A stretch of 64,000 nt of DNA from Trifolium pratense (taxonomy: Eukaryota > Streptophyta > Magnoliopsida > Fabales > Fabaceae). The notes under the pieces were generated by a model, which was given only the letters and a program-made list of their open reading frames with translations, searched no databases and was not told the origin of the DNA. The stretch is taken from the NCBI RefSeq assembly GCF_020283565.1, contig NC_060065.1, forward strand, positions 43,450,409 to 43,514,408, given 5' to 3'. The first letter of the stretch is position 1. The number at the start of each line of letters is the position of its first letter. The position numbers were made by a program, and so were the translations under genes. Shown one piece after another: positions 22,801-33,354 of this stretch.

Positions 22801-23601
22801 CTCCTCGTTCCCTGTCAACGAAGCATTCTCATCCCTCAAATCTATTGGATCCTCATCAGCCAATTCGGTCTCCGGAACCGAAACACTCCCGTCAACTACA
22901 AGCTCCACTTCTTGACACTCATTTTCCTTAAGCCCTTTTTCATTATTTGTGGCTTCAATTTTCCCCGTTCTATTCTTCGACTTAAACTTTCTTCGCGTGA
23001 ACCATTTAAAATCCTCTTTCTTATCAACCTCCAATCCCTCCTTTCTATCATTCTCCACAACCTCCAATTCCTCCACCCTATCACCCTCCACAACCTCCAA
23101 TTCCTCCTCCCTATTGCCCTCCGCAACCTCCAATTCTTCCTCCCTATCTCCCTCCACAACCTCCAATCCGTCCTTCGTATCAACCTCCACAACCTCCAAA
23201 TCCTTATCAGACAGCTTCCTTTTCCTCCTAGGCAATTCCATCTCCTCTTTCACCTCAAATTCCACGTTTTTACCCCTTGATCTCGACCTCAAACTCCAAT
23301 TCCCACCACCTTCTCTCCCTAAACTCTTATCACTTTCCACACTCTTCGGCATTACATCCTTCCCTAATTTCTGCCGTTTCCTCTTGGGCGAAGGAGAAAC
23401 ATCAAGTAAAACTGGGGCACGCCTAACCCTTGAGCTTCTCCGAACCCCCAAATCAGGATTCAAATCATCACCCTCATTCAACTCACCATGATTTCGATTA
23501 TACTCTTCCTCACATATTGCATCTAACTTCTTATGTTTCTTCTTAACCCTCGAACCTGATCCACCGTCTCCCATACCCGATGCAGAAGACGATGATCGCA
23601 T
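13801..23601 (-). CDS. ePHD finger + AAA+ ATPase chromatin protein, At3g15120-like (6 exons)
   Basis: Coding exons are 23601..22252, 21204..21064, 20957..19205, 18784..18483, 16075..15222 and 14923..13801, all with GT..AG borders and continuous phase, giving 1840 aa. The N-terminus is basic/acidic and low complexity with nuclear-type Lys/Arg clusters. An acidic 11-residue repeat spans about 135-195. An extended PHD starts at C371 and ends in PCARANGCIF..C..H near residue 520. An AAA+ module follows, with Walker A GYPGTGKT (about 651-658), Walker B IIFFDEID (about 711-718), sensor IGATNRP, arginine finger LRRPGRFDR and GFAGADL. A second AAA-like domain has a lysine-less P-loop (YGNPRSGQRHLA, about 1036-1047). 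The C-terminal 600 residues show no bromodomain signature I can recognise. It is like ATAD2/Yta7-type nuclear ATPases; from memory the Arabidopsis homologue is a partner of the anti-silencing factor BRAT1. Role: chromatin regulation (inference). Confidence 0.9.
16249..17190. mobile_element. Mutator-type inverted-repeat element in intron 4, 942 bp
   Basis: The ends are GGCTTAATTGCAGTTACGG and, reverse complemented, GTATAATTACAGTTTTGATC. They are flanked by the perfect 10-bp repeat ATTTTATTTA at 16239-16248 and 17191-17200. Inner arms also pair: GCTGTTCTCCAACCAATACG near 16606 against its complement near 17076. It is non-coding and lies in the 2406-bp fourth intron of the ePHD/AAA+ gene. Confidence 0.75.
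17445..17883. mobile_element. Degraded hAT-like MITE in intron 4
   Basis: Starts CAGTGTTGTCAAATAGC and ends with a diverged complement (CTATTTGAAATTGATAACAATG). Subterminal AGCGGCCGCTATGGCC and similar motifs resemble those of the element at 29247-29840. No clear 8-bp duplication remains. Confidence 0.55.
21506..21597. repeat. Two-copy 46-48-bp tandem duplication in intron 1
   Basis: GCATCTGGG followed by CACCTCATGTCTAGCGTTAT and ATCTACATCCTAGGC occurs twice in tandem with only a two-base difference. It lies in the first intron of the ePHD/AAA+ gene. Confidence 0.8.
21739..22040. mobile_element. Probable MITE remnant in intron 1
   Basis: GTGTGTTTGGTTTAACAGTAG at the left and a loosely complementary CACCATAGAATCTAACATGCAC at the right enclose AAAATTGATTTTG/AAAATCAATTTGTG arms. 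The pairing is imperfect and no TSD is obvious. Confidence 0.4.
23017..23199 (-). repeat. Coding minisatellite, 33-bp units
   Basis: Within exon 1 of the ePHD/AAA+ gene, about five tandem units encode LEVVEGDREEE-type 11-residue acidic repeats (residues about 135-195). Base-level similarity between units (CCACAACCTCCAATTCCTCC on the plus strand) points to replication slippage. Confidence 0.85.
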
Positions 23602-24669
23602 GACAATTCACAACAAAAAATAAATATAAAACTTCACCAAACAGCACTGTATAAATAAAAATGAAAATTTGAAAAATGGAAAAACTTTTTTCGCTATGTA
23701 GAAAACTAGCAAATGGGTATTCGATGATTATCTTCTTCGTCTAATTGGGTGTTCAGATTCACTCCAATTGAGAAGAAAAATAACATTATGGCATTAGTTT
23801 GAGCTGAGTTTGATGGTAAAGGGTGGAAAAAACGAAACCCTAGAAATTGAATGGGGAGATAATTTTCATCTGAGTTTGGGTTCGATTGAAGGGAGATTCT
23901 TCTGTGTTGATTTTTTCAGTGAGATTTTGGTTTCTGGGTTTTGTGATTCTCTGAAACTTTGTTCTTCGTTTTTGTTTTTGTTTTTTTTGAGTGAAGTTTT
24001 TTCTGTGTTTGTGTTTATAGAAAAGAAAATTGAAGAGGGTTTTTGGTGAGGTATTTATATGCTCATAAGAACAAGCGCATCTATGGAGCGTGATTTCACG
24101 CGATGTATATTTGGTTTGGAGATTTATTTTGTATTTCTTGTATGTGCGTTTCCCTCCTAAGATTGAAAATAATTGGAAGAGAAAAAATCGATTGATACTT
24201 GATAAATTAAAATGTATAAGAAGAGTACATCTAAGAGAGAAAGTTTGTAAAAATTGAAAAGTTCAAGTAGTGAAAAATTAAAAGGTAAGAAGATAAATTT
24301 ATTGTAAAAGTGAATAATAAACTTAGTCATCGGGCTTAAAAAAATATATTTAGGTTTCTAAATATATAGCATTGATTAGTTTTATCGAAAAAAGAAAGTG
24401 TGTGCCGTAATATTATTTTTCGTTGTACACAATTTCTTTTTTCGATAAATTTAATATGTTATGTACCAATAAGAAATATATTAAAAAAATAATAATTTAT
24501 TTTTCCAAATATATAACATCGATTAATTTTATTGAAAGAGATAAAAGTAATTAACAAGGATATAATTGACAAATCATACTCTTAAAATACTAAAACGATA
24601 GTTAAAAAGAAACACTAAAACCGCAGTCAAAATACACTTAAAAATGAACAGAGAGAGTATTAGTGTATT
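23602..24669 (-). promoter_or_regulatory. 5' flank of the ePHD/AAA+ gene
   Basis: Presumed 5' UTR and promoter of the minus-strand gene starting at 23601. CT/GA-rich sequence near 23940-24040 is typical of plant 5' leaders, and the remainder is AT-rich. The plus-strand open frame 23810-24049 shows no domain. No defined element could be placed. Confidence 0.35.
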
Positions 24670-24689
24670 CAAGGGTAAGATTTGGGGGT

Positions 24690-25673
24690 ATTTGCAGATG
24701 ATACATTATTAGTGTGTGAGAAAAATTGGGGGAATATTCGAACATTGAAGGCTATTTTGATTCTGTTTGAACTTATTTTGGGATTAAAATGAATTTTCGC
24801 AAAAGTATGTTGGTGGGAATAAATGTAGCAGAGTCTTGGTTGGTAAATGCATCTTTGGTGCTAAATTGCAAAATTGGCCTAGTCCTCTTTGTGTATCTTG
24901 GTCTCCCCATTGGGGGAAATCCTCGCAGACTTTCTTTTTGGTACTCAGTTGTAGAACGTATCAGAAAGAGACTGTCTAGTTGGAAAAGTCAAAACTTAAC
25001 TATGGGTGGTCGCTTGGTGTTGCTTAAATATGTCATGTCCTCTTTACTTGCTTATTTATTTCCTTCTTCAAGGCTCTATCGTGTATTATTTCTACTATTG
25101 AATCCTAGTTCTTTGATGTGCTATGGCACTTGTGAGAAAGAGGAGAATGTTACTCATTTGTTTTTTGATTGTAAGTTGTTTGGTCAACTTTGGGTTGGAG
25201 TGTGATAGGACTCGATCTGTCATAACTATCAGAGTGTTAAAATGGTTGGGTATTTGTTGTGCTCTACCGATTAATCCTAAAGAGCATGCTCTTCAGTCTC
25301 GGGGTGTTCATATGTTTCGAAAAAGATTAAGCAGTGTATTCAATTGATTTGGCTGACTTGCTATTGGATTATTTGGAAAGAAAGAAATGCTCGCATCTTC
25401 AATAATCATATGATATCTCAAGCTCAATTGTTGGACAAAGTTAAGATTACGGTTTGGTGGTGGCTCAAAACTAAGAAACCGGGGTTCAATTATAATGTTA
25501 ATATGTGGTGGACTCATCCGATGTTTTGTATTGAGTTTACACCTTGACTTGTTAGTTGTTTTGTTTGTATAGGTTTTGGTTACCTATTGTGTTTGAACTC
25601 TTGTATCCTTGTCATTCTAAGCACATCTTGTGCTCGGATGTTTTAATTCAATTCTTTAGCTTCTTAAAAAAAA
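24690..25673 (+). pseudogene. 5'-truncated LINE (non-LTR reverse transcriptase) remnant
   Basis: Starts inside the reverse transcriptase at the catalytic FADDT motif (24691 on) and continues with FVYLGLPIGGNPR, WKSQNLTMGGRLVLLK and a zf-RVT-like CEKEENVTHLFFDCKLFGQLW. Then, after a frame change near 25200 and loss of part of the region, it ends with the LINE C-terminal IIWKERNARIF stretch to about 25545. A short 3' UTR ends in an A-run at 25665-25673. The element is 5'-truncated and broken by internal stops, so it is not functional. Imperfect 19-20-bp direct repeats at 24678-24697 and 25674-25692 look like the target-site duplication. Confidence 0.85.
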
Positions 25674-25692
25674 AGTTTGGGAGTATATGCAG

Positions 25693-26793
25693 TTAGTTTC
25701 AATGTAGGGTATATATGAGTAGAGTCGAGTTCACCGCAATTTAAGGGATTAAGATTTTAAAAGATTTTTTGACAAAAAAAAAATCTTGAAGATTTTAAAA
25801 GATTTCGTAAAATTTTATTGACATTGTGAGATTATAAAAGACTTTTCATAAAAGACATTTTACAATCAAAGATTCTTAACACGAATTTTTTAAATTTCAA
25901 AGTACTTTATAGATTTGTCAAAAAAAAAGTACTTTATAAATTTTTAAGATTTCGTAAAATTCATTGATTTTTTTTAAGATTTCGAAGAATTCATTGAATT
26001 TTAAACAAAAAATTACAAAAGTGAATAAAAATAATGATAAATAAATTCTAACTTTCTTTTTGTACATATAAATTCTAACTTTTTATTTTAAGTATTGTCA
26101 AAAAAAAATTATTTTATAATTACAAAAGTGAATAAAAAGGATGATAAATAAATTTTATATTAATATAATGACAATCTTAAATATCGAACAAAAATGTATG
26201 AACATGATATATAATACATCAAATAGAAATACAACGGTAAAAACAAAAACAAATAGAAATACAAGTTTAATATTGTTTAAAATGAAAATGATAAATGTGT
26301 GTTTGTAAAAAAAAAATGAAAATGATAAATTTGTGAACATCCTCACAACGTTCAAATTAACAACACAAAATGACATAATTCATGCCTACAAATACCTACA
26401 AAAACAAAATGAAATACATATGCTTAATGTATATTTGTGAATATCTAGTCACCGATCCAATCAATAGTTGATCGAAGTTGATATGTTAATGTATATCTAG
26501 TCTTCAAAAAAAATGTATCAAAAAATTGCATATTTACTCCCTTAAGTCTTTTTTATAAAATTGTATATTTAATAAAGAATAAATTTTAAAAGTATTTCTT
26601 ATAAAAAGAATTAAAAAAATTTCAAAATGTTCTTTATAAAAAGTACCGGAGGAACTATATACTTCAAATATTTCAATTCTTAAATCAACCATGTAAGTTT
26701 TTGGTAGTGTCAAGGTCACAATCGTAAATATGTGAGTAAAAATGGTTACATTAGTAACAGTAAATTTGTAAATCCGGAACATTTAAATATATT
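25693..26793. other. Intergenic, AT-rich
   Basis: Very AT-rich sequence with repeated AAGATTTCGTAAAATT-like segments (about 25740-26000). No gene is supported. Confidence 0.4.
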
Positions 26794-26866
26794 GACTCCA
26801 TGGCCCAATGGATAAGGCGCTGGTCTACGGAACCAGAGATTCTGGGTTCGATCCCCAGTGGAGTCG
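26794..26866 (+). tRNA. tRNA-Arg(ACG)
   Basis: A 73-nt cloverleaf. The acceptor stem GACTCCA pairs with TGGAGTC, followed by discriminator G. The D arm contains TGGCCCAATGGATAAGG (A box). The anticodon stem CTGGT/ACCAG encloses loop CTACGGA with anticodon ACG, which after A34-to-inosine editing reads CGN Arg codons. The T arm is CTGGG TTCGATC CCCAG (B box). A TTTT Pol III terminator follows at 26867-26870. There is no intron, and CCA is not encoded, as in eukaryotes. All stems pair, so the gene looks functional. Confidence 0.97.
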
Positions 26867-27943
26867 TTTTCATGTTGTTTATTTTATTGGTAATTGAGTG
26901 CATCCGTAGTTGGCTTCTTTTCTCCCTTTTTAATCTTCTTTTGTTTTGTCTTAACTAGATCCATTAGCAAACCAGAAAATTTTAGTTCATAGACAATCTA
27001 TTAAGATTTCAGACATTAATCAATATCATTATATTTCTATATATTTTGGTCCATGATTTCTTTTAAATTTGCTTGTCATGTGACCTCAAAAAATTGTTAT
27101 CTTGATTTCTAGAATATGTTACAATTAATCCTCGTTAATATATTTTAGTCTACCAATTTTTCTTTTGGATTTTTGTCCCTAACATTTGATTTTAGTCCCT
27201 AACATTTCTTTTGTAAATTTTAGTAAAAGAATATTACATGGGTTAAAATGAAAAGAAAAAAATTATTATAGTAAAAAACAAAACAACCGGATACCAATTG
27301 TAGTAAACTTCAATTTTAAAATGTTGGAGACAAACAAAAATACTTTTAAAACCACAGGGACAAAATATATCAACAAAAATTAAGGACTAACTATCAAATG
27401 ACAAAATTTACAAGAATTTTAAAGATTGTCAAAATAAAAAATTATCAGCCAGCATAAGCTTTGCATAAATGAAGTCAGAAATCATAGGTTTTTTTTTATA
27501 TATTTTATTCTGTGTATTATTCACATTGACTTATTTAAAGAAAATAATTGAATTTTACTATTTCTCCAAAACCAAATTGAAACAAACATGTTTTTGCCCT
27601 ATTATATATAAATAAAAAACGAAGTTCCATAGGAAATGGAAACACAATAATTATAGGCATAAGATAACAGGCACAGTACGGAGCATGACACTCTAAGATT
27701 GAGCAATGAGATATGAAAAACAAAGTCACAAAAACTTACGAGACACCGAAGGAGTTCAAAGCAGAGATTCATTCAATAACATAACCACTAGCTTACTAAC
27801 ATTTCGTCTATGATGCGAATTTGCAAGTTGAAACGACTTCAACAAACACTTGCCATAAAACATAAACACAAGTCATCAAGTTGAAGTCCAAAACTATCAA
27901 AATGTACAGACTAAACCTTATCACCAGTTGGATTTATCAATCA
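26867..27943. other. Intergenic with low-complexity remnants
   Basis: Contains TTTTAGTCCCTAACATTT and its approximate complement (about 27175-27400), suggesting an old inverted-repeat element. It otherwise leads into the 3' end of the MMS21 gene. No gene seen. Confidence 0.35.
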
Positions 27944-30900
27944 TTAATCTTCATCAAGCATGGTGAAATCTTCTACATTAGTTTCTTTGTTGCTCGTTCT
28001 TCGCAATTCATCAATATCCACAGCCAACGACGGATCCTGTACCAGCACATTTACATCCACCGCTTTTGGACAACCTGGTACAGAAAGATTTGGTTAAAAA
28101 GCAATGCAATGGTAATCAATGTCAAGGTTATCTCCCGTCACAAAAAATAAACAAGGTTATAAAAAAACAACTATATACCCGGTATTGGGCATTGAGAACG
28201 GTTATTCATTGACTTGATATATTGCACTATCGCTTTCTTTTCATAAATGTGCCTACATTGCATGCTGCATCAATGAAACAGAGAATCAGTTACATGCATA
28301 ATAATAATATTGATAATATCAATATCCAAAATACATTCACAAGATCATTCACAGAACATGCGTTTCAGTGAAAACACATAAACTCGCAGTAATATATTAT
28401 CCCATACTAATACAAAACAAGTAAAACATCATTGATACTAAGGACTAACAAATACAACTGGTGGTTCCAAAACTAGCAGTAATATCTTATTCCATGCTAT
28501 ATAATTTTCTTGTAATTTTCATCCTGTTCTTGTATTCCAAGAAATTCTGTTGTTCATTCACGTCTCTACTTGTCTTATCACTCCAATTGGTTCAGAAATC
28601 TATACAAAATAGTTTTGTTCTTTCTATTCAGTGATAAAATTCACAGCAAAATATGCCATGTTTAGAGTTGATTTCTCGTAGTCTAGTTGTACTATCTATA
28701 GCTGTGTTGTCTCTCATGGCTTACCTAGTTGCAAACTTAACGAGTATTTAAGGTGTAGTTTATCAGCCATGTCATGAAGCATTATCATCATTCACCGGCA
28801 AACACAGTAAGAAAACTCCTAGCCTGCTAAATTTTGAATTTTAATTTTGTAGTTTACCAGAATCCAGGAATTTTATTGAATTGCCTAACTACATACAATA
28901 GAATATGCAGCAAAATACTAAATCAAGCACTAAATAATCCAAGTTTGAGTAGTTAACAGGTAGCTTAATTAATGTACACCCAAACATAAATGCATACATG
29001 TGTCAGCACTGGGATTGGAGAGAGAAGTCATACATGGAGGAAGGTTTTTTTTAGAAATGAGTATTGGATTGATATGTTGTATCCCTTTATAGAAATACAC
29101 ATGCAAATCTATAAATAAAACTGATAAGTAATTCTCTTTTTCTAATACAAAATAGTTATTGGAGTTCAGGCACGGGTGAAAAATGCGAGTTTTTCATCCT
29201 TCAACAGTTTAACCCAAAGCCAACCAATTTAAACCCTACTGATAATATGTTGTTAATCCTAGATAGCGGCGCATCGTGATGAACCACAAAAATGCTATAG
29301 CGGTATAGTGGATAGCAGGATGGCAGCTACTGTGAAGACTAAAAATTGGTGTACAAAGTAAACATAAATTCCAATGAGATACATAAATACACAAAATTAA
29401 AGGGACAATCATACTTAATAATTATAATTAACTTTGTCATTTCCCATCAAAATAAGTTCTAAATGTAATCAAAATGACATCTCATCAAATTGACAAAATC
29501 AAGTTCTAAAAGTAAGCAAAATGACAAGCCATTAAAATCAAGATCTAAAAGTAATCAAAAGTATGATTTGCATCTGCGTCTGCCTCATCTTCACTTCTAA
29601 GTTCCACCACATTAATATTATTTTGTTCATAATTTGATACAAAACTCTTGTATTTCCACCTCCAACTCCTCATATCCATTAGGCACAACTATAGTGAGTC
29701 TAGATTGCTATAGCGGGATTTCCGCAATTTGCGGCAGCTACAACCACTATTGCTGAAGGCGGCTTGAGGGAACATAAATGGCATCACGCCAAACCTACCA
29801 CTGCTACGCTATTCCGCTATAGCAGGCTATTGACAACACAGACTGCTATCATAGAGGGGAGGTGAAAGAACCTAAAACAATATAATCTGTATCCTAGATT
29901 CTTAAATCCTTGATACATCAGCCACACTGATTCTAAAAACACCGCCATAGTCCACTAGAAACTAGGCTTTAAATCCTGAATATCTTTAAGTCACAATTCC
30001 GACAAGCATTTTCTAAGACATTGGTGGTAAATAAATAAGATCAACTTATGATTACATAACAGATATTGTACTTGTAATTCTAAAGTCAATTTTCTCATAC
30101 CGCCTGAGAATTATTTTTCCATTTCCACACTCAGCATACCAAGTGAATGACTACACATGCATACTTTACAAATTTACTTATGTCAAGATATAAAATCAGG
30201 ATGAAAATGAATTTACTCAATCAAATTATGCAAACTTAGAATAAAAACAACACAACACAACACATAAAAAGGTACTCCCTCCGTTTCTTTTTATGTGTCG
30301 TTTTAGAAGAATTTTTTTGTTCCTATTTAACTGTGTTTTGATAGTTTAAAGTTACAATTTGTCAATTATACCCTTATTCTCTCAATAACTCCTACTTCAC
30401 ATTTTCCATAAAATTAATTCATTCTTTCTCAAAACTACATTCTTTTTTTCAAAATGAGGGTAGAATAGGAATAAAACTCCAACAATCCACTATCTTGGTT
30501 GGAGAGTTTTATGCTAAAACGACACTTAAAAAGGAATGGAGGGAGTATAACTCTAACTATTAATATAAAAAGAAAGCATCACAAACAGAAACAGCGATGT
30601 TTTAAATGATTCATGTAGTACCTGCGAACTGGTTCTTCAAGCTCAGTAATAGGCTTTCCACTCACTGGACAACTAAAATTCAAAATATTAGTTTGGGTAC
30701 TAGTCATTACAATGTCTTCCTCCTCTTCACCAGGCATTGGCTGTCCGCTGTGATGCACTTTCTAAAGACAAAGATAAACAAGCAATTAGATTGTTCCTTG
30801 AACCAATAACAGTTTTGCAGAAAGAACTTGGAAATATGACAGTACTCCGTAAAAAGAAATTATTGCTATGTCACACAGAAAATTACAGCGGCATAAACCA

Positions 30901-30962
30901 TTGTTGATTGTTCAATTAATATCTCCCCCTCTCAGAACATAAGAGCACATACATGTGTGTTG

Positions 30963-31043
<81 letters not shown>

Positions 31044-33354
31044 AGATCACATACTCACATGAATGTGACACAAGACACACATAATATATATTGCAATTAA
31101 CGGATTCTGAAATTTGCATTAATGAAAACATAAATCTGATATAAACATATCAAATGGTGGGAAAGTATGTATCTGTTGATTGGGATCCTACTCTTGTAAA
31201 GCAATGTGACAACTTATGCCATTGCAAGAATATATTCTAACCAAAGAGAGCAGTTACATCCCTACTTTTGCCAATCACCGCCGGCGCTCAATGGTAAAGA
31301 GAACACTCTGGATGAGTGGTAGGTTTCACAATCGTTAATACCAGTATTACTCATTGCATGAATCTATGAACAAGGTATTTGGAAAAAAAAAAATATAGTA
31401 CACAAATTTTAGACAAACTAAATAGGGAAGTTCATTGAGTACTAACCAAAAAAGAAATAAGAAAATAAACTTCATAGACATGTTAAACTACTGAATAACA
31501 CCAAGGATGGAAAATGGAGCGGAGAGGGGGAGGAGTAAGAATCTCCCAACACTTAAAGAGTGACAAAAAACATACCCATACAGCTTCCTTAAATTGGCGC
31601 ACTAAAGGATTTCTTTGAACATCTGAATTTCGATTGGCCCTAAACTGCAAAACTTCATCTTCCAACACCTTATGAAAATCAGTCAACTGTATATTTGCAA
31701 CATCAAAAGGAAAGTTAGTGTTTGTAGAAAGGCTAGTGTTAGTGTTAATATAACAAATATGAAAACATAACAACTTACCTATTATTGATAGTAATTGGAG
31801 TTTATATACAAAGACAAATGATTGATAAGGTCATCAAACAACATACATAACAGAATGGTAACTTTTTTTTTATTACATAAAGTTTAGGTGAGTCGAGTCT
31901 TAGGGGCTCATCAGGGTCAAGACAGACCTTAATGCTCAGAGAGTGCCGACAAATGTGCTTATAGATTATCCACCAATGAGGTCCCATCACTGACAGACAG
32001 GAGTTAAACCCACACCCTTGCGGGATATGTGCCAACTGGACCAACCCACATTGGCAAATTTGAAAACTAATCTAACTAACTATTCAATATTACATTTATC
32101 AAATAGTTAAATGATAATAAGTGATGAGATTCAATAACCTGTTCTCCAGGCTTGTATCTATTACCAAAAGCTTGAACAGCAGATGAAAAATGCACACTGT
32201 GTTCAGATAAGCCAACTAACTCAACAACAGCATCTTCCGTCTCCTTCACCTAAAATGATTTTCACTTTTCACTCATTATATGAACAATATTCCAAAACCA
32301 AAAAATAAAACAACTTGAATTTCCCATCAATATCAATCACATACAACTAAGTTTTTGGTCCCTAAAAACAAAAATGAGATGTTTTTGTCCTCTCAAAATT
32401 TTCTGCTTTGTTTTTTTGTCCCTAATCGACATAATTTTATCATGTTTTTGACATTTTTTGAACATTATATGGACATACGTAAGTTTAACATAATAGATGG
32501 ACATAAGATTAAGATACAAGGTTTTAAAAAATGGTCCATTACCGCGAAAACGACCGCGACAAAACAGTATAGGTAGCTACCATTACCGTTTTTATAGAGT
32601 GAAAATAAATCACACCGATATGGCCACGACGAAACGCCATTACGGCCGCAACAAAATGCTAGTAGGTAGAGACTTCCGTTTTTTTCAATTGAAATGAATA
32701 AAAATCACATTTTTAGTACAAATATGAACATAAATTACAAAGCGTTATCTCCTTTTAACTCTCTTTTCTAGTTCAAACTTCACATTCATCTCTAATTTAA
32801 GTTGTGATTAATTCACACCGCGACGACCGTAATTTGCAACGCAGCATCCTTAATGACCGAAATCGCGAAAACCTTAACGCGACCGCTATTTAATACCTTG
32901 TTAACATATATATTGAACATAAAACTGTCATAATTTTGACATTAACATGAACATAAATTAGTCATTAGGGACCAAAAACAAAATGAAAAATTTTGGGAGG
33001 ACAAAAACATAACATCCATTAAAATCAAAATGCCCTATTTAGGGATTAAAAATTTATTCAACCCTAAAAAGAAAAACCTTGTCTGGAAGATTGTCTTTTT
33101 CCAATTGAACTGCAATATCCTTCATCACACCCACTGTTGTTCGGATTTCCTAATAAAAATCCATAAAAATGTAACAAAATAATAAGTAATAAATAAATTG
33201 CTTAAATTTTACTTGCAAACACGAAAAAATGTTTAAGAGTACTCTAAAAAGGGGGTTTGAGAGTTACCGCAACGAGTGGTTGAATATCGGAGCCGAAGGT
33301 GGAAGTTAAGTTCTTTATACGACCAGAAGTGCCGCCGTGTGAAGTTGACGCCAT
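27944..33354 (-). CDS. MMS21: SUMO E3 ligase MMS21/HPY2/NSE2 (7 exons)
   Basis: Exons are 33354..33268, 33149..33078, 32249..32139, 31686..31576, 30761..30622, 28264..28179 and 28074..27944, with GT..AG borders and continuous phase, giving 245 aa (Arabidopsis MMS21 is of nearly the same length). The N-terminal ~125 residues are the helical part that in this family docks on the SMC5 coiled coil. The C-terminal SP-RING has C158 (SCPVSGKPI), C177 and H179 (MQCRHIYEKKAI), C199 and C204 (QCPIPGCPK), as expected for a Siz/PIAS-type ligase. It transfers SUMO within the nuclear SMC5/6 complex, with roles in DNA repair, endocycle control and meristem maintenance. The tail ends in an acidic DIDELRR..DED stretch. 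Introns are loaded with transposons, but the frame and zinc ligands are intact. Confidence 0.96.
29247..29840. mobile_element. Diverged hAT-like MITE in MMS21 intron 5
   Basis: The left end ATGTTGTTAATCCTAGATAGCGG pairs loosely with the right end CCGCTATAGCAGGCTATTGACAACAC. Internal AGCGG/CCGCTA motifs recur (AATGCTATAGCGG, TTGCTATAGCGGG). It is the same family type as 17445-17883, and TSDs are no longer clear. Confidence 0.5.
30275..30545. mobile_element. Stowaway MITE in MMS21 intron 5, 271 bp
   Basis: The left end CTCCCTCCGTTTCTTTTTAT and the right end, reverse complemented, CTCCCTCCATTCCTTTTTAA are near-perfect terminal inverted repeats. They continue into TGTCGTTTTAG on both sides. A TA duplication flanks the element (30273-30274, 30546-30547). 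This is a classical Stowaway structure. Confidence 0.92.
30955..31040 (+). repeat. (TG)n(AG)n compound microsatellite in MMS21 intron 4
   Basis: An uninterrupted TG run followed by an AG run of about 30 bp. The minus-strand frame through it (30916-31131) is a microsatellite artefact. Confidence 0.95.
31863..32054 (-). mobile_element. tRNA-derived SINE in MMS21 intron 3
   Basis: Read on the minus strand: GTGGGTTGGTCCAGTTGGCAC, with an A-box-like TGGTCCAGTTGG (32031-32042). A B-box-like GGGTTTAACTCC lies about 45 bp on (near 32010), then a ~150-bp body and a terminal A-run (T-run at 31863-31870). This is the expected layout of a Pol III-transcribed SINE inserted in the gene's own orientation. 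It differs in sequence from the SINE at 9219. Confidence 0.6.
32348..33054. mobile_element. Inverted-repeat element in MMS21 intron 2 with nested insertion
   Basis: The outer arms pair: TTTTTGGTCCCTAAAAAC and ATGTTTTTGTCCTCTCAAAAT on the left against their complements around 32970-33050. The middle is occupied by a separate hAT-like element (32517-32900). Boundaries are approximate and no clear TSD was found. Confidence 0.5.
32517..32900. mobile_element. hAT-like MITE nested in MMS21 intron 2, 384 bp
   Basis: The ends are CAAGGTTTTAAAAAATGG and, reverse complemented, CAAGGTATTAAATAGCGG. They are flanked by TTAAGATA (32509-32516) and TTAACATA (32901-32908), a 7/8 match to an 8-bp hAT duplication. 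CG-containing motifs (ACCGCGAAAACGACCGCG) sit just inside both ends. Confidence 0.65.

Noticed and set aside
22533..23491. Long plus-strand frames (132-180 codons)
   Set aside because: Antisense shadows of exon 1 of the ePHD/AAA+ gene, which has clear domains and splice sites on the minus strand.
30916..31131. Frame with Ser-Leu and Thr-His repeats
   Set aside because: Product of the (TG)n(AG)n microsatellite.
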